64,000 nucleotides of DNA from contig CAXSBR010000008.1 in NCBI GenBank assembly GCA_964236495.1, forward strand, positions 90,383-154,382. Reading direction: 5' to 3'. The notes beneath the pieces were generated by a model. That model was not told the DNA's origin. It searched no databases and saw only the letters and a program-made list of their open reading frames with translations. Shown here piece by piece: positions 17,139 through 26,562 of the stretch (within the stretch, counting starts at the first letter, position 1; every line of letters starts with the position of its first letter). The DNA is from CAXSBR01 sp964236495 (GTDB lineage: Bacteria; Actinomycetota; Actinomycetes; Mycobacteriales; Jatrophihabitantaceae). Position numbers and translations under genes: made by a program.

Positions 17139-17461
17139 TGTTGTTCGCTGCCGGCGGTGTTGTCGGGATCATCTCTATTGGCTTTTGGTTGTTCTGCATC
17201 TTCGATGTGATCACCGCCCCGGCCGAGCACGTGCGCAACCTGCAGAAAGTGCTCTGGGTGCTGATCGTGTTGGTGGGCGTCGAGTTCGGCGGCATCTTCT
17301 GGCTGATCTACGGCCGGCCGAAGGTCGGTGTGACGGCCGGCGCGCGGCCGCCTGGGCGGTCGGCCGGGAATCGACCCACCGTCGCTCCGGATGACGACGT
17401 CGACTTTCTGCGCAGCCTGAACAAGCCCCGTCGCGACGACGGCGACGCACCCGCCCGCTGA
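17138..17461 (+). CDS. PLDc_N-domain small membrane protein
   Basis: A 107-residue protein with two membrane segments (about 1-22 and 38-60) and the PLDc_N pattern FWLFCIFDVITAP ... LQKVLWVLIVLVGVEFGGIFWLIYGRP. A basic/acidic cytoplasmic tail (PDDDVDFLRSLNKPRRDD) follows. Homologues regularly lie beside the menaquinone prenyltransferase and decarboxylase genes in actinobacteria. Specific function unknown. Start codon overlaps the ccsB stop. Confidence 0.8.
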   Translation: MLFAAGGVVGIISIGFWLFCIFDVITAPAEHVRNLQKVLWVLIVLVGVEFGGIFWLIYGRPKVGVTAGARPPGRSAGNRPTVAPDDDVDFLRSLNKPRRDDGDAPAR

Positions 17462-17547
17462 CGTCGCCGTCCACTCGCCTGTGACCACGACGACCAAACC
17501 GGTCGCCGGCTTCGATCCGTGCAGTGCCTTACAGCGATACTGGATCG

Positions 17548-19104
17548 GTGGCCTTCACCGATCTGCAGGAGTTTCTCGCCGAGCTGGACCGCCGCGGTGA
17601 GCTGACCCGGATCAGCGTGCCGGTGGACCCGCAGCTGGAAGTCACCGGCATCGTCGAACGCGTCGTGCGGGCCCAGGGGCCGGCGCTCCTGTTCGAACAC
17701 CCGACGCGCGGAACGATGCCGTTGGCGATCAACCTGTTCGGCACCGAAGCTCGGATGGCGCTCGCGCTGGGCGTGGAACGGCTCGACGAGATCGGCGAGC
17801 GCATCGCAGAGCTGCTCAAGCCCGAGCTTCCGCAGGGCTTCGGCGGCTTCGTCGACGCCCTGGGCAAGGTCTGCCAGCTGCGCGCCGCGCCGCCCAAGAA
17901 GGTCAGCCGCGCGCCCGTGCAGGACGTCGTACTCACCGGCGACGATGTCGACCTGGACCTGCTGCCCGGCATCAAGTCGTGGCCCGAGGACGGCGGCGTC
18001 TTTCTCAACTTGGGCCTGACTCACACCAAGCATCCGACGACGGGCGCGCGCAATCTGGGCATGTACCGGCTGCAGCAGCAGGACAAGCGCACCGTGAGCC
18101 TGCACTGGCAGATTCACAAGGACTCCACGTCGCATGCCGCGATGGCCGAGCGGGCCGGGGAACGGCTGCCGGTGGCGATCGCTTTCGGCTGCCCGCCCGC
18201 GGTCACCTACGCCGCGTCGGCGCCGCTGCCTGGCGACATCGACGAATACCTGTTCGCGGGCTTCTTGCAGCGCGAGCGCGTAGAGATGGTGGATTGCGTC
18301 AGCGTTCCGCTGCAGGTGCCCGCGCACGCCCAGGTGGTGCTCGAGGGCTGGGTCGAGCCCGGCAAGCGACTGCCTGAAGGGCCGTTTGGCGACCACACCG
18401 GCTTCTACACCCCGGTCGAGCCGTTTCCCTACCTTCGCGTCGAGACGATGACGATGCGCCGGGACCCGATCTACCAGTCGATCATCGTCGGCCGTCCGCC
18501 GCAGGAAGACGGGCCGCTGGGCAAGGCGACCGAGCGCATCTTTTTGCCGCTGCTACGCCTGAGCGTGCCCGACATCGTCGACTACGACCTGCCCACTGCG
18601 GGGGTGTTTCACAACTGCGCGATCGTCAGCATCGACAAGAAGTTCCCCAAGCACGCGCAGAAGGTGATGCACGCGATCTGGGGTGCCGGGCTGATGTCGC
18701 TGACCAAGCTGGTCGTGATCATCGACGCCGACTGCGATGTCCACGACTACACCGAGGTCGCCTGGCGCGCTTTGGGCAACGTCGACTACTCGCGCGACAT
18801 CATGCAGACGATCGGTCCTGTCGACCACCTCGACCACTCGGCCTACGAACAGTTCTACGGCGGCAAGCTGGGCATCGACGCGACCCGCAAGCTGCCCACC
18901 GAGGGGTATCTGCGCGCGGGCGGCTGGCCGTCGGAGTGCGTGCTGGACGAGGCGACCGCGCAGCTGGTGCAGCGCCGGTGGGCCGAGTACGGCATCGATA
19001 CGAGCTCCGAACCGGTGTCTCGAGCTGGATCGAAACCGGCGAAGCAACACGGCTCGAAGCCGGCGTTGCAAGCGCCTTCGGCGCGCAGCAGATGGCGCCG
19101 ATGA
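17548..19104 (+). CDS. mqnL: UbiD-family decarboxylase, probable futalosine-pathway MqnL
   Basis: Prenylated-FMN-dependent decarboxylase, about 518 residues from the GTG at 17548 (AFTDLQEFLAELDRRGELTRI is the usual start; an upstream in-frame GTG at 17524 adds eight residues). UbiD features include IGMYRLQ-like NLGMYRLQQQDKRT, SLHWQIHKDS, LPEGPFGDHTGFYTPVEP and the E-x-P-L-G-K-A-T-E-R region. The C-terminal roughly 30 residues are low complexity and Lys/Arg-rich. With the UbiA- and UbiX-like genes immediately downstream, and mqnE/A/C elsewhere in the window, it most likely acts in the late menaquinone decarboxylation step. The symbol is inferred from context. Confidence 0.87.
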   Translation: MAFTDLQEFLAELDRRGELTRISVPVDPQLEVTGIVERVVRAQGPALLFEHPTRGTMPLAINLFGTEARMALALGVERLDEIGERIAELLKPELPQGFGGFVDALGKVCQLRAAPPKKVSRAPVQDVVLTGDDVDLDLLPGIKSWPEDGGVFLNLGLTHTKHPTTGARNLGMYRLQQQDKRTVSLHWQIHKDSTSHAAMAERAGERLPVAIAFGCPPAVTYAASAPLPGDIDEYLFAGFLQRERVEMVDCVSVPLQVPAHAQVVLEGWVEPGKRLPEGPFGDHTGFYTPVEPFPYLRVETMTMRRDPIYQSIIVGRPPQEDGPLGKATERIFLPLLRLSVPDIVDYDLPTAGVFHNCAIVSIDKKFPKHAQKVMHAIWGAGLMSLTKLVVIIDADCDVHDYTEVAWRALGNVDYSRDIMQTIGPVDHLDHSAYEQFYGGKLGIDATRKLPTEGYLRAGGWPSECVLDEATAQLVQRRWAEYGIDTSSEPVSRAGSKPAKQHGSKPALQAPSARSRWRR

Positions 19105-20009
19105 CCGCGTCGTCAGCAGTGGCAGAAACGCCCGCGCCGGGCACGGTGCGTGCCTTCCTGCGACTGGTGATGATCGAGCATTCGATCTTCGCGCTGCCCT
19201 TCGCGTACACCGCGGCGCTGACGGCGATGTGGCAGCAGACGCGCTCGGTGCACTGGGTGCAGCTGTTGTTGATCACAGTGGCGATGGTGTCGGCGCGCAC
19301 CGTCGCGATGGGCGCCAACCGGATCCTCGACCGTCGCTACGACGCGCTGAACCCTCGGACCGCCCGTCGGGAGCTGGTCACCGGGGCGCTCAGCGTGCGT
19401 ACCGCGACCACCGGCACTCTGGTGGCGCTGGTCGTCTTCCTGGCCGCTTCTTTGGCGCTGCGCCCGCTGTGCCTGCTGCTCGCCCCCATCGCGGTCGGCC
19501 TGCTGGTGCTGTATTCCTACGGCAAACGTTTCACCCACTACCCGCAGGCCCTGCTGGCGCTGGCGCAGTTCGTCGCGCCGGTTGGGGCGTGGATCGCGGT
19601 CACCGGCTCGCCGTCGTGGGCGTCAGTGTGGCTGGGCGTCGCGGTGGGGACTTGGATCGGCGGGTTCGACCTCATCTACGCCTGCCAGGACGTCGAGGTC
19701 GACCGCCGCACCGGCACTCGCTCCTTCCCTGCGCACCGAGGGGTGCTCAACGCGCTGCGGGCGTCATCGGCAACGCACGTCGTCGCCGTCGCCGCCTACT
19801 TCCTGTTCGGCGTGGCAGCCGGATTGGGTTGGCTGTGGTTCATCGGCGTCGGCCTCACCGGCGTGGTGCTGGTGTACGAACACAGCATCGTCAGCGAGCA
19901 CGACTTGTCCCGGGTGAACCGCGCCTTCTTCACCGCCAACGGAGCCATCGGCCTCGGCCTGTTCGCTTTTGCGTTGGCCGATCTGATCGTGCACGGCCTC
20001 GGCGTATGA
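19101..20009 (+). CDS. mqnP: UbiA-family prenyltransferase, probable MqnP
   Basis: A 302-residue membrane prenyltransferase with eight or so helices. Both Asp-rich prenyl-diphosphate/Mg motifs are present: NRILDRRYDALNPRT and YACQDVEVDRRTGTRS. In the futalosine route it attaches a polyprenyl chain to the dihydroxynaphthoate-type precursor. The ATG overlaps the upstream UbiD-like stop (ATGA), so the two are co-translated. The exact aromatic substrate is inferred from the pathway context. Confidence 0.9.
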   Translation: MTASSAVAETPAPGTVRAFLRLVMIEHSIFALPFAYTAALTAMWQQTRSVHWVQLLLITVAMVSARTVAMGANRILDRRYDALNPRTARRELVTGALSVRTATTGTLVALVVFLAASLALRPLCLLLAPIAVGLLVLYSYGKRFTHYPQALLALAQFVAPVGAWIAVTGSPSWASVWLGVAVGTWIGGFDLIYACQDVEVDRRTGTRSFPAHRGVLNALRASSATHVVAVAAYFLFGVAAGLGWLWFIGVGLTGVVLVYEHSIVSEHDLSRVNRAFFTANGAIGLGLFAFALADLIVHGLGV

Positions 20010-20101
20010 CCAGTGTGGCCGCCGGCTGACGTGGTCGAACGCAACCGGCTGAGTCTGCCGCGACCGTAGGCACCATTGCAGTCTCCGCACCGAGGACAGG
20101 C

Positions 20102-20196
20102 GCTTTGCTGCTCTTACTGCCGGTAGCAGGTCGGCGATGCGCAAGGTCGAGCAGCAAAGCAGGCGTCCGCAAGGTCGAGCAGCAAAGCAGGCGTCG
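20102..20196. repeat. 28-bp direct repeat with an inverted arm, upstream of ubiX
   Basis: Two direct copies of a 28-base unit beginning GCAAGGTCGAGCAGCAAAGC lie at 20141-20168 and 20169-20196, differing only in the last base. GCTTTGCTGCTC (20102-20113) is a perfect inverted copy of GAGCAGCAAAGC found in each unit (20149-20160, 20177-20188). The RNA could therefore fold into two alternative 12-bp hairpins. The element lies in the 250-bp gap between the UbiA- and UbiX-like genes. Confidence 0.75.
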
Positions 20197-20261
20197 CACG
20201 CGACGGCCGGCCCGCGCGAGCGGTACGTCGTCGAACCAGGCGAGCACCTAACCTGGCTGTC

Positions 20262-21029
20262 GTGAGCGACACAGGAGGCCGACGGCCGTGGGTGGTCGGC
20301 ATGACCGGGGCGTCGGGCAGTCCGTACGCCCGCTCGGTGCTGAACGGATTGCTCGACGCCGGGGAGCCGGTGGACCTGATCGTCTCGCGCGCCGCCCGGC
20401 TTACCCTGCTCGACGAGACTGGCCTGGGTATGCGCGACAACCACTGGCCCGAGGACCTGCAGACGTGGCTGGGCCGCACCGTGGACGACGACCGCACGCT
20501 TGACGACAACCCCACCGCAGACGGCCGTCCAGCCGACGACCTGCGATATTGGACTGCCAACGACTTCGCGGCCGGCCCGTCCTCGGGCAGCTATCCGGCG
20601 GCGGGAATGATCGTCGTACCCGCCAGTGCCGCAGCCGTAGCCGGCATAGCGCTGGGACTGTCGAAGGACCTGCTGCAGCGGGCGGCGTCGGTGATGCTCA
20701 AGGAACGCCGGCCGCTGATCGTCGTGCCGCGCGAGGCTCCCTACACCGGTGAGCTCCTGCGCCAGATGCTCGCCCTGCACGACGAAGGCGCGGTGATCGT
20801 GCCGGCCAGCCCGGGTTTTTACGCGGGTTCGGACTCGGTGCAGCGGCTGGTCGACTTCGTCGCCGCCAAGGTGCTGGACCTGGCCGGCGTGAACCACGAT
20901 CTGGTCACCCGATGGACCGGCGAGCTGGGCGCAGCTCGGCAGGTCGGCGCAGCCGCGCACGCCGACGCGGCTGGGCAGGTCGGCGGGGCCTCGCACGTCC
21001 ACGGGCCGCGGACGGAGGGACAACGATGA
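20262..21029 (+). CDS. mqnM: UbiX-family flavin prenyltransferase
   Basis: Makes the prenylated FMN cofactor needed by UbiD-type decarboxylases. It has 255 residues from the GTG at 20262. FMN-binding features include VGMTGASGSPYA, IVVPASAAAVAGIALGLSKDLLQRAASVMLKERRPLIVVPREAPY, and GAVIVPASPGFY. An acidic, poorly conserved insert (about 75-100) and an Ala/Gly/His-rich tail make it longer than usual. It serves the UbiD-like enzyme encoded upstream; the MqnM assignment is from context. Its stop overlaps the next ATG. Confidence 0.88.
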   Translation: MSDTGGRRPWVVGMTGASGSPYARSVLNGLLDAGEPVDLIVSRAARLTLLDETGLGMRDNHWPEDLQTWLGRTVDDDRTLDDNPTADGRPADDLRYWTANDFAAGPSSGSYPAAGMIVVPASAAAVAGIALGLSKDLLQRAASVMLKERRPLIVVPREAPYTGELLRQMLALHDEGAVIVPASPGFYAGSDSVQRLVDFVAAKVLDLAGVNHDLVTRWTGELGAARQVGAAAHADAAGQVGGASHVHGPRTEGQR

Positions 21030-22072
21030 GAGCGTTGCTGGTGCGCGAGTTCGGTGTCGAGGGGCTGGTGGAGGACGTCGATCGGCCCGTCTGCCCTCCC
21101 GACGGCGTCATACTGGACGTACATGCCACTGGCGTCTGCCGCAGTGACTGGCACGGCTGGATCGGCCATGACTCCGACGTCGGGCTGCCGCACGTGCCCG
21201 GCCATGAGTTGGCCGGTGTCATCGCCGAGCGCGGCGCACATGTCACCGGCTGGCAAGTAGGCGACCGTGTCACCGTGCCGTTCGTCTGCGCGTGCGGGCG
21301 GTGCGAGCAGTGCCGCGCCGGGCAGCAGCAGGTGTGCCTGGAGCAGCGCCAGCCCGGCTTCACCGACTGGGGCTCCTTCGCCGAGCAGGTGATAATCCCG
21401 CAGGCGCAGCCGAACCTGGTGCGCATTCCCGACGCCGTCAACTTCGCGTCCGCGGCAGCACTGGGGTGCCGGTTCAGCACCGCCTTCCACGCGCTCACCG
21501 CTCAGGCGCCGGTTGCGGCCGGGCAGTGGGTCGCGGTGCACGGCTGCGGCGGCGTGGGTTTGTCCGCGGTGCAGATCGCGACGGCGTTGGGCGCCCGCGT
21601 CGTCGCGGTGGACATTTCAGCCCAGGCGCTGGCGGCTGCGGCTGCCCAGGGGGCCGAGGCCTGCGTGCAGGCCGACCCCGGCGTCGACGTGGTGGCGCGG
21701 ATCGTCGAGGTCACGGGCGGCGGAGCGCACGTGTCGATGGACGCGCTGGGCTCGACAGCGACCTGCGTCAACTCGGTGCGCTGCCTGCGGGTGCGCGGCA
21801 CGCACGTCCAGGTCGGGCTGATGCTGGATCGGCACAGTCACCCCGGCCTGCCGATGGACATCGTCGTACCGCGCGAGCTGCGCATCGTCGGCTCGCACGG
21901 CATGTCCGCCCGCGACTTCCCGCCGATGCTGGCGATGATTGCCGACGGACGGCTCGCGCCGCAGCAACTTATTCGAGACCGCATCGGGCTGGACGAGGCC
22001 GGTGCCGCGCTGGTGGCCATGGGCGGCCAGCCTGGCCATGGCGGTATCACGGTGGTAGAGGTGGGGTCATGA
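21026..22072 (+). CDS. Zinc-dependent alcohol dehydrogenase
   Basis: A 348-residue medium-chain dehydrogenase/reductase. The catalytic zinc region is ATGVCRSDWHGW with GHELAG. The structural zinc lobe has four cysteines (CACGRCEQCRAGQQQVC). The NAD(P) domain shows GCGGVGLSAVQ. Substrate cannot be inferred. It overlaps ubiX by ATGA and its stop overlaps the following VOC gene, so the three are coupled. Confidence 0.88.
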   Translation: MRALLVREFGVEGLVEDVDRPVCPPDGVILDVHATGVCRSDWHGWIGHDSDVGLPHVPGHELAGVIAERGAHVTGWQVGDRVTVPFVCACGRCEQCRAGQQQVCLEQRQPGFTDWGSFAEQVIIPQAQPNLVRIPDAVNFASAAALGCRFSTAFHALTAQAPVAAGQWVAVHGCGGVGLSAVQIATALGARVVAVDISAQALAAAAAQGAEACVQADPGVDVVARIVEVTGGGAHVSMDALGSTATCVNSVRCLRVRGTHVQVGLMLDRHSHPGLPMDIVVPRELRIVGSHGMSARDFPPMLAMIADGRLAPQQLIRDRIGLDEAGAALVAMGGQPGHGGITVVEVGS

Positions 22073-22458
22073 CTGCACCCGACGTCCGGTTCCTGGCCGC
22101 GATCCCGTCACTTCCGGTGTCCGACGAAGCCCGCGCCATCCGGTTCCTGGAGGACGCGCTGGGGCTAATCCCCCTGCAGCACGAGGGCAAGACCCTGGGC
22201 ATCTGCCGCCGCGATGGGGTGGAGATCCACATCTGGGTTGCCGACGGCAACGCCAAGGGAGCGGAAACCTATCTGGCGGGCAGTGCGTCGTGCCGGATCG
22301 AGCTCACCGGCGTCGACGCGTTGAATAAGCGCTGCCAGGAGTTGCGAGTCGTACATCCCAACGGAGCACTACGCGACACCGCGTGGGGCACTCGTGAGTT
22401 CGACGTGCTCGATCCCGACGGCAACCTGATCACGCTGTTCGAACGGCTGGCAAGCTGA
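22069..22458 (+). CDS. VOC (glyoxalase/bleomycin-resistance) family protein
   Basis: A 129-residue vicinal oxygen chelate protein. The two beta-alpha-beta-beta-beta modules are visible: FLAAIPSLPVSDEARAIRFLEDALG at the start and REFDVLDPDGNLITLFER at the end. Candidate metal ligands are the His in VEIHIW and the final Glu. Such proteins include resistance proteins and dioxygenases; the substrate here is unknown. ATG overlaps the alcohol dehydrogenase stop. Confidence 0.82.
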   Translation: MTAPDVRFLAAIPSLPVSDEARAIRFLEDALGLIPLQHEGKTLGICRRDGVEIHIWVADGNAKGAETYLAGSASCRIELTGVDALNKRCQELRVVHPNGALRDTAWGTREFDVLDPDGNLITLFERLAS

Positions 22459-22541
22459 TTTAATACGGGCTACGTCGCTAGGGAGTCAGCTCCTTCGTTG
22501 CTGCGATGCTCGCTGCTGACTGTCTACGGCATACAACGCCA

Positions 22542-22565
22542 GCCGGTCAGGCGACCCCGACCGGC
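22542..22565. terminator. Bidirectional hairpin terminator between VOC gene and katE
   Basis: GCCGGTC (22542-22548) pairs with GACCGGC (22559-22565) around a 10-base loop, between the convergent VOC and catalase genes. Confidence 0.5.
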
Positions 22566-22589
22566 CGGCGCTTGCTCACTACAACCGAC

Positions 22590-24707
22590 TCAGACCGACG
22601 GCGGCACCGCCGACGCCATTACCGCATCCGCCCGCGCCCAGGCCCGGTGCAGGCCGATCGCGGCGAACAGCTTGGCCTCGAAGTCCTCGCCTGCTGCACC
22701 GCCGACGACGATGCCCGGCAGACCCAGGTCCACGCCGGCCGCGGTGAGGCCCGCGGCTCCGTCGCCCCAGGCGCCGAGTGCCTTGGAATGGCGCAGCATC
22801 TCCTGCACGAAGATGACTGCCTTGATGTCCGCGCTGGGCGTGGTACCGCCGGCGATGACCAACGCGTCGAACTCGATCGAGCGCGACGTCAGGAACGTCC
22901 GGTCGACGACGAGCTTCTTGCCCCCGCTGCCCACGAACCCGCCCTTGGCGGCGAGTATGAAGACGGTGGCGCCCAGTGCAACAGCAGCTGCACGCAACGC
23001 CTCGATGCCGGCGATGTCGGAGCCGTCGTCGGCCAGCACCACGATCTTGCGTCCCGCGATAGGCCCGGGCACGGTGACGATCTGCGACAGTGCCGGTGAC
23101 GGCGTGACGTCGGTGGCCGGACTGCCGGTCGGCGCGGGCAGGCCCAGACCGGCCGCCACCGCAGCGCACAGATCGGCGTCCACGTTGGCCAGTACGGCAA
23201 GCTCACGTTCCTTGATGGCCTGCTCGTAGACCTTGCCAAGCTCGAAGGTGAACGCCTCGATGATGTGCGCTTGCTCGACCGGCGTCATGCTCCGGTAGAA
23301 CAGCGTGGCCTGGGTGAAGTGGTCGTCGAAGGAGACCGGGTTGGCGCGCTCGACGTTGCCCTCGACGGGCCGAGCGGTCTGCACATATCCGCCTTCAGCC
23401 TCAGTTGCGACTGCGGGCAGTCCGCCGTCCAAGGTGTTGGGGGAGTATGGCGCGATACCGGTGTGGATGGCGGTCTGGTGCATGCCGTCGCGCAGCATGT
23501 CGTTCACCGGTGCCTCGGGGCGGTTGATCGGCAACTGCATGAAGTTCGGACCACCCAGACGCGTCAGCTGCGTGTCGAGGTAGGAGAACAGCCGCGCCTG
23601 CATCAGCGGGTCGTTCGTGAACTCGATCCCGGGCACCACATGGCTGGTGCAGAAGGCCACCTGCTCGGTCTCGGCAAAGTAGTTCGTCGGGTTGCGATTC
23701 AAGGTCAGCTTGCCGACCAGCTGCACCGGTGCCAGCTCCTCGGGCACGAACTTGGTCGGGTCCAGCAGATCGATGCCCTCGAAAGTCTCGGTGCCGTCGT
23801 CGGGCAAGACCTGAAGGCCCAGCTCATATTCCAGGAATGCGCCGTTTTCGATGCCGTCGGCCATGTCGCGGCGGTGATAGTCGGGGTCCATGCCGGCCGC
23901 GATCTGCGCCTCCTCCCACACCAGGGAGTGCACGCCGGCGACGGGCTTCCAGTGGAACTTCACCAAACTCGTCTCGCCGGCCTCGTTCACCAGGCGGAAC
24001 GTGTGGACGCCGAAGCCTTCCATGGTGCGAAACGAGCGCGGGATACCGCGGTCGCTCATGTTCCAAAACACGTGGTGGGTGGCTTCGGTGTGCAGGGACA
24101 CGAAGTCCCAGAAGGTGTCGTGGGCGGACTGCGCCTGCGGAATCTCCCGGTCGGGCTGGGGCTTGCCGGCGTGGATGACGTCGGGGAACTTGATGCCGTC
24201 CTGGATGAAGAACACCGGGATGTTGTTACCCACCAGGTCGAAGGTGCCCTCGTCGGTGTAGAACTTCACCGCAAAGCCGCGGGTGTCGCGCACGGTGTCG
24301 GCAGAGCCACGCGAACCCAGCACGGTCGAGAAGCGGGTGAACACCCGGGTCTGCTTGCCCTTCTCGGACAGGAAGCCGGCCTTGGTGACCGACGAGGCGT
24401 TGCCGTAGGCCTCGAACACGCCGTGTGCTGCTGCGCCACGAGCGTGCACCACTCGCTCGGGGATGCGCTCGTGGTCGAAGTGGGAGATCTTTTCGCGCAG
24501 ATGGAAATCCTCGAGCAGAGTGGGGCCCCGCTTGCCGGCCTTGAGAGAGTGGTCGGTGTCGGGCAGCCGCAGGCCCTCGGCGGTGGTCAGCTTGTCGCCG
24601 GATTGGGCGAACACGCTTCCCGCGCCGTCGACGGGATCGACCTTCGCCAGGCCGACAGGGCTGAGCGGCTCGGGAGCCGCCTGATCGGGGTTGCGTCGTG
24701 TCGCCAT
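22590..24707 (-). CDS. katE: Large-subunit catalase (HPII/KatE type)
   Basis: Monofunctional haem catalase, 705 residues, of the clade with an extra C-terminal flavodoxin/GATase-like domain (about 560-700: GRKIVVLADDGSDIAG, FILAAKGG, DALVIAGGTTPS). The catalytic His lies in RVVHARGAAAHGVFE, the distal Asn in VGNNIPVFFIQD and the haem-ligand Tyr in RLFSYLDTQLTRLG. I chose the ATG at 24705-24707 because a GGAG site lies 6 bases upstream; the longer frame lacks this. It removes hydrogen peroxide in the cytoplasm. It is transcribed away from the envelope cluster. Confidence 0.94.
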   Translation of the reverse strand: MATRRNPDQAAPEPLSPVGLAKVDPVDGAGSVFAQSGDKLTTAEGLRLPDTDHSLKAGKRGPTLLEDFHLREKISHFDHERIPERVVHARGAAAHGVFEAYGNASSVTKAGFLSEKGKQTRVFTRFSTVLGSRGSADTVRDTRGFAVKFYTDEGTFDLVGNNIPVFFIQDGIKFPDVIHAGKPQPDREIPQAQSAHDTFWDFVSLHTEATHHVFWNMSDRGIPRSFRTMEGFGVHTFRLVNEAGETSLVKFHWKPVAGVHSLVWEEAQIAAGMDPDYHRRDMADGIENGAFLEYELGLQVLPDDGTETFEGIDLLDPTKFVPEELAPVQLVGKLTLNRNPTNYFAETEQVAFCTSHVVPGIEFTNDPLMQARLFSYLDTQLTRLGGPNFMQLPINRPEAPVNDMLRDGMHQTAIHTGIAPYSPNTLDGGLPAVATEAEGGYVQTARPVEGNVERANPVSFDDHFTQATLFYRSMTPVEQAHIIEAFTFELGKVYEQAIKERELAVLANVDADLCAAVAAGLGLPAPTGSPATDVTPSPALSQIVTVPGPIAGRKIVVLADDGSDIAGIEALRAAAVALGATVFILAAKGGFVGSGGKKLVVDRTFLTSRSIEFDALVIAGGTTPSADIKAVIFVQEMLRHSKALGAWGDGAAGLTAAGVDLGLPGIVVGGAAGEDFEAKLFAAIGLHRAWARADAVMASAVPPSV

Positions 24708-25032
24708 GGTGAACTCCGGGGTGTCGATTTGGATGTGTGGATTGGATGTGTCGAGTGGTATGAGGCGTTGTCTTGACCTGTGCAATCGACCCTAACTCGC
24801 CGGACGGATCGTGTCCGCCAGATGCCGGCCTGTCCGGGCTGCCGGTAGATCGGATCTGCACCGGGGACCGGCGGCGCACGAGTCCTGGCCGTCGCGCCCA
24901 TCAACGAATACAGACCCCTTCCGCGTAGGCTTTCCAACAATTCGCGGGTGGGTCGACCTTCTGTGCTCGCCCGCTGCCCCAATCGAAGCACGTGCCCTAT
25001 GCACCCAACGCATATATCCGAGGAGCCCCGCG
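24708..25032. other. Divergent promoter region between katE and the envelope cluster
   Basis: About 325 bases without a convincing gene. A possible minus-strand promoter for katE is TTGCAC, 16 bases, TCATAC. An AGGAG site at 25021-25025 serves the plus-strand TTG start. No operator was recognised. Confidence 0.45.
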
Positions 25033-26562
25033 TTGACCAAGCCCGTTCGTGCCAACCGGCGGGAGCTGCGTCTGGAGCGTGACGAGGACAGCACCAAGAC
25101 AGTCGACGTGTTCTTCGACGAACACCGGGTGTGGTCCACGCGCGTTCCGGCGGCGCATCCTCGCACGGGTGCGCGACGGATTCGGTGGCCCGTCGCGATG
25201 GTGCCCTACCTGCACGGCAGCTCCACCGTTGTCGTTCGCAGCTCAGCCACCGGCGCGGATCTGGCCGCCGGTGAGGTCAACTTCGGTGGTCCTGGCCGGG
25301 TGTCGATCACCGACGCGCAGGGCCGTTGGCTGGCGATCAACAAGTGGAACCGGTTCGGCCCGTCCTTCGAGGGAGATCCTTCCGGTGTGCAGCACCGGCT
25401 GGTCGCCAGCGCCGCAGACGTCGCGGTGCTGATGCAGCAGTGGGGCTATCCGGTGTACATGGTCGGCGGCTCACTGTTGGGCGCGATGCGCACCGGAGAG
25501 CTGCTGCCGCACGACGACGACATCGACTTCGCCTTCTGGTGTGGCAAGACCGATCCGCAGGACGTCACGCTGGTCGGTTTCGAGGTGCAACGCCAGCTGG
25601 AAGCCGCCGGCTACACGATCGTGCGGCACAGCCACGCGCATCTGGAAATCGTGTTCCTGACCGACGAGGGCAGCACCGACTATTACATCGACGTGTTCAC
25701 CGGCTACCACGACGCCGACGGTCTATACAACCAGCCGTTCGCGCTGTGCGGTGAGCTGGCGGTGGAAGATCTGGTGCCTACCAAGGCGATGGACGTCAAC
25801 GGATTCAACCTGCCCGCACCCGCCGCTCCCGAGGCGTGGCTGGAGTTCGCCTACGGTCCGGACTGGCTGGTGCCCGATCCGTCGTTCCGCTGGGTGACGC
25901 CGCGCTCGACGCTGCGCTTGTTCGAGAACACCTTTGGCGTGTTTAACCGGCAGCGTGTGTTCTGGGAGAAGACGTGGCAGAAGGTGGACAAGCGCGCGGC
26001 GCTGGACACCGAGGACTTCGCTGACGTCGACCGCTTCCTGACGCTGTTGCCCGAGCGCGCGTACGTCGTGGACCTGGGCTGCGGGGACGGCCGGCAGGCC
26101 GAACGCATCGCCGCGGCCGGACATCAGGTGTTGGGCGTGGATTACAGCTTCGAGGCGCTGCGAGTGGCGCGACAGACGCAGCCCGCGAACGTCGACTACC
26201 GCTTCCTCAACCTCAATGACCGTCATGATCTGCTGGCGTTCGGGCTCGAGCTGATCGACGCGGGACGGCACCCGTTCTTCTTCGCCCGCAACGTGCTGCA
26301 CGAGATCCCCCTGTTGGGCCGCGCGGATCTGCTCGTCACCCTGCGCGGCGTGCTCGAACCGGGCACGTTCCTGTACGCCACGATGTTCAATACACCGCCG
26401 GTTCGACGGATCGCGAGCAATCCCGAGACCTGGACGCTCGGAATCCGCACCCTGCGGCGGGAAGCTTGGCGCTGGCGATTGGCGACGACGGTGCTGACCG
26501 ACCGACGTCTGCAAACTCCCTACGGCGTGCGGCGCCATGTCACCGTTCTGGTGTGGCCGTGA
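25033..26562 (+). CDS. LicD-family transferase fused to a class I methyltransferase
   Basis: A 509-residue fusion. Residues about 130-290 match LicD-type nucleotidyltransferase-fold proteins: YMVGGSLLGAMRTGELLPHD followed directly by DDIDFAF, the metal-binding signature of enzymes that add phosphocholine or similar groups to teichoic acids and other glycans. Residues about 345-500 are a SAM methyltransferase (VVDLGCGDGRQAERIA, then GVDYS). The N-terminal 120 residues are a beta-rich region I do not recognise. The TTG at 25033 has an AGGAG site 7 bases upstream, which decides the start. It heads the envelope cluster and overlaps the next small gene. Substrate unknown. Confidence 0.78.
   Translation: MTKPVRANRRELRLERDEDSTKTVDVFFDEHRVWSTRVPAAHPRTGARRIRWPVAMVPYLHGSSTVVVRSSATGADLAAGEVNFGGPGRVSITDAQGRWLAINKWNRFGPSFEGDPSGVQHRLVASAADVAVLMQQWGYPVYMVGGSLLGAMRTGELLPHDDDIDFAFWCGKTDPQDVTLVGFEVQRQLEAAGYTIVRHSHAHLEIVFLTDEGSTDYYIDVFTGYHDADGLYNQPFALCGELAVEDLVPTKAMDVNGFNLPAPAAPEAWLEFAYGPDWLVPDPSFRWVTPRSTLRLFENTFGVFNRQRVFWEKTWQKVDKRAALDTEDFADVDRFLTLLPERAYVVDLGCGDGRQAERIAAAGHQVLGVDYSFEALRVARQTQPANVDYRFLNLNDRHDLLAFGLELIDAGRHPFFFARNVLHEIPLLGRADLLVTLRGVLEPGTFLYATMFNTPPVRRIASNPETWTLGIRTLRREAWRWRLATTVLTDRRLQTPYGVRRHVTVLVWP

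Noticed and set aside
23265..24776. 503-codon frame on the plus strand opposite the catalase
   Set aside because: The catalase frame carries all family motifs; this one is a GC-rich antisense shadow.
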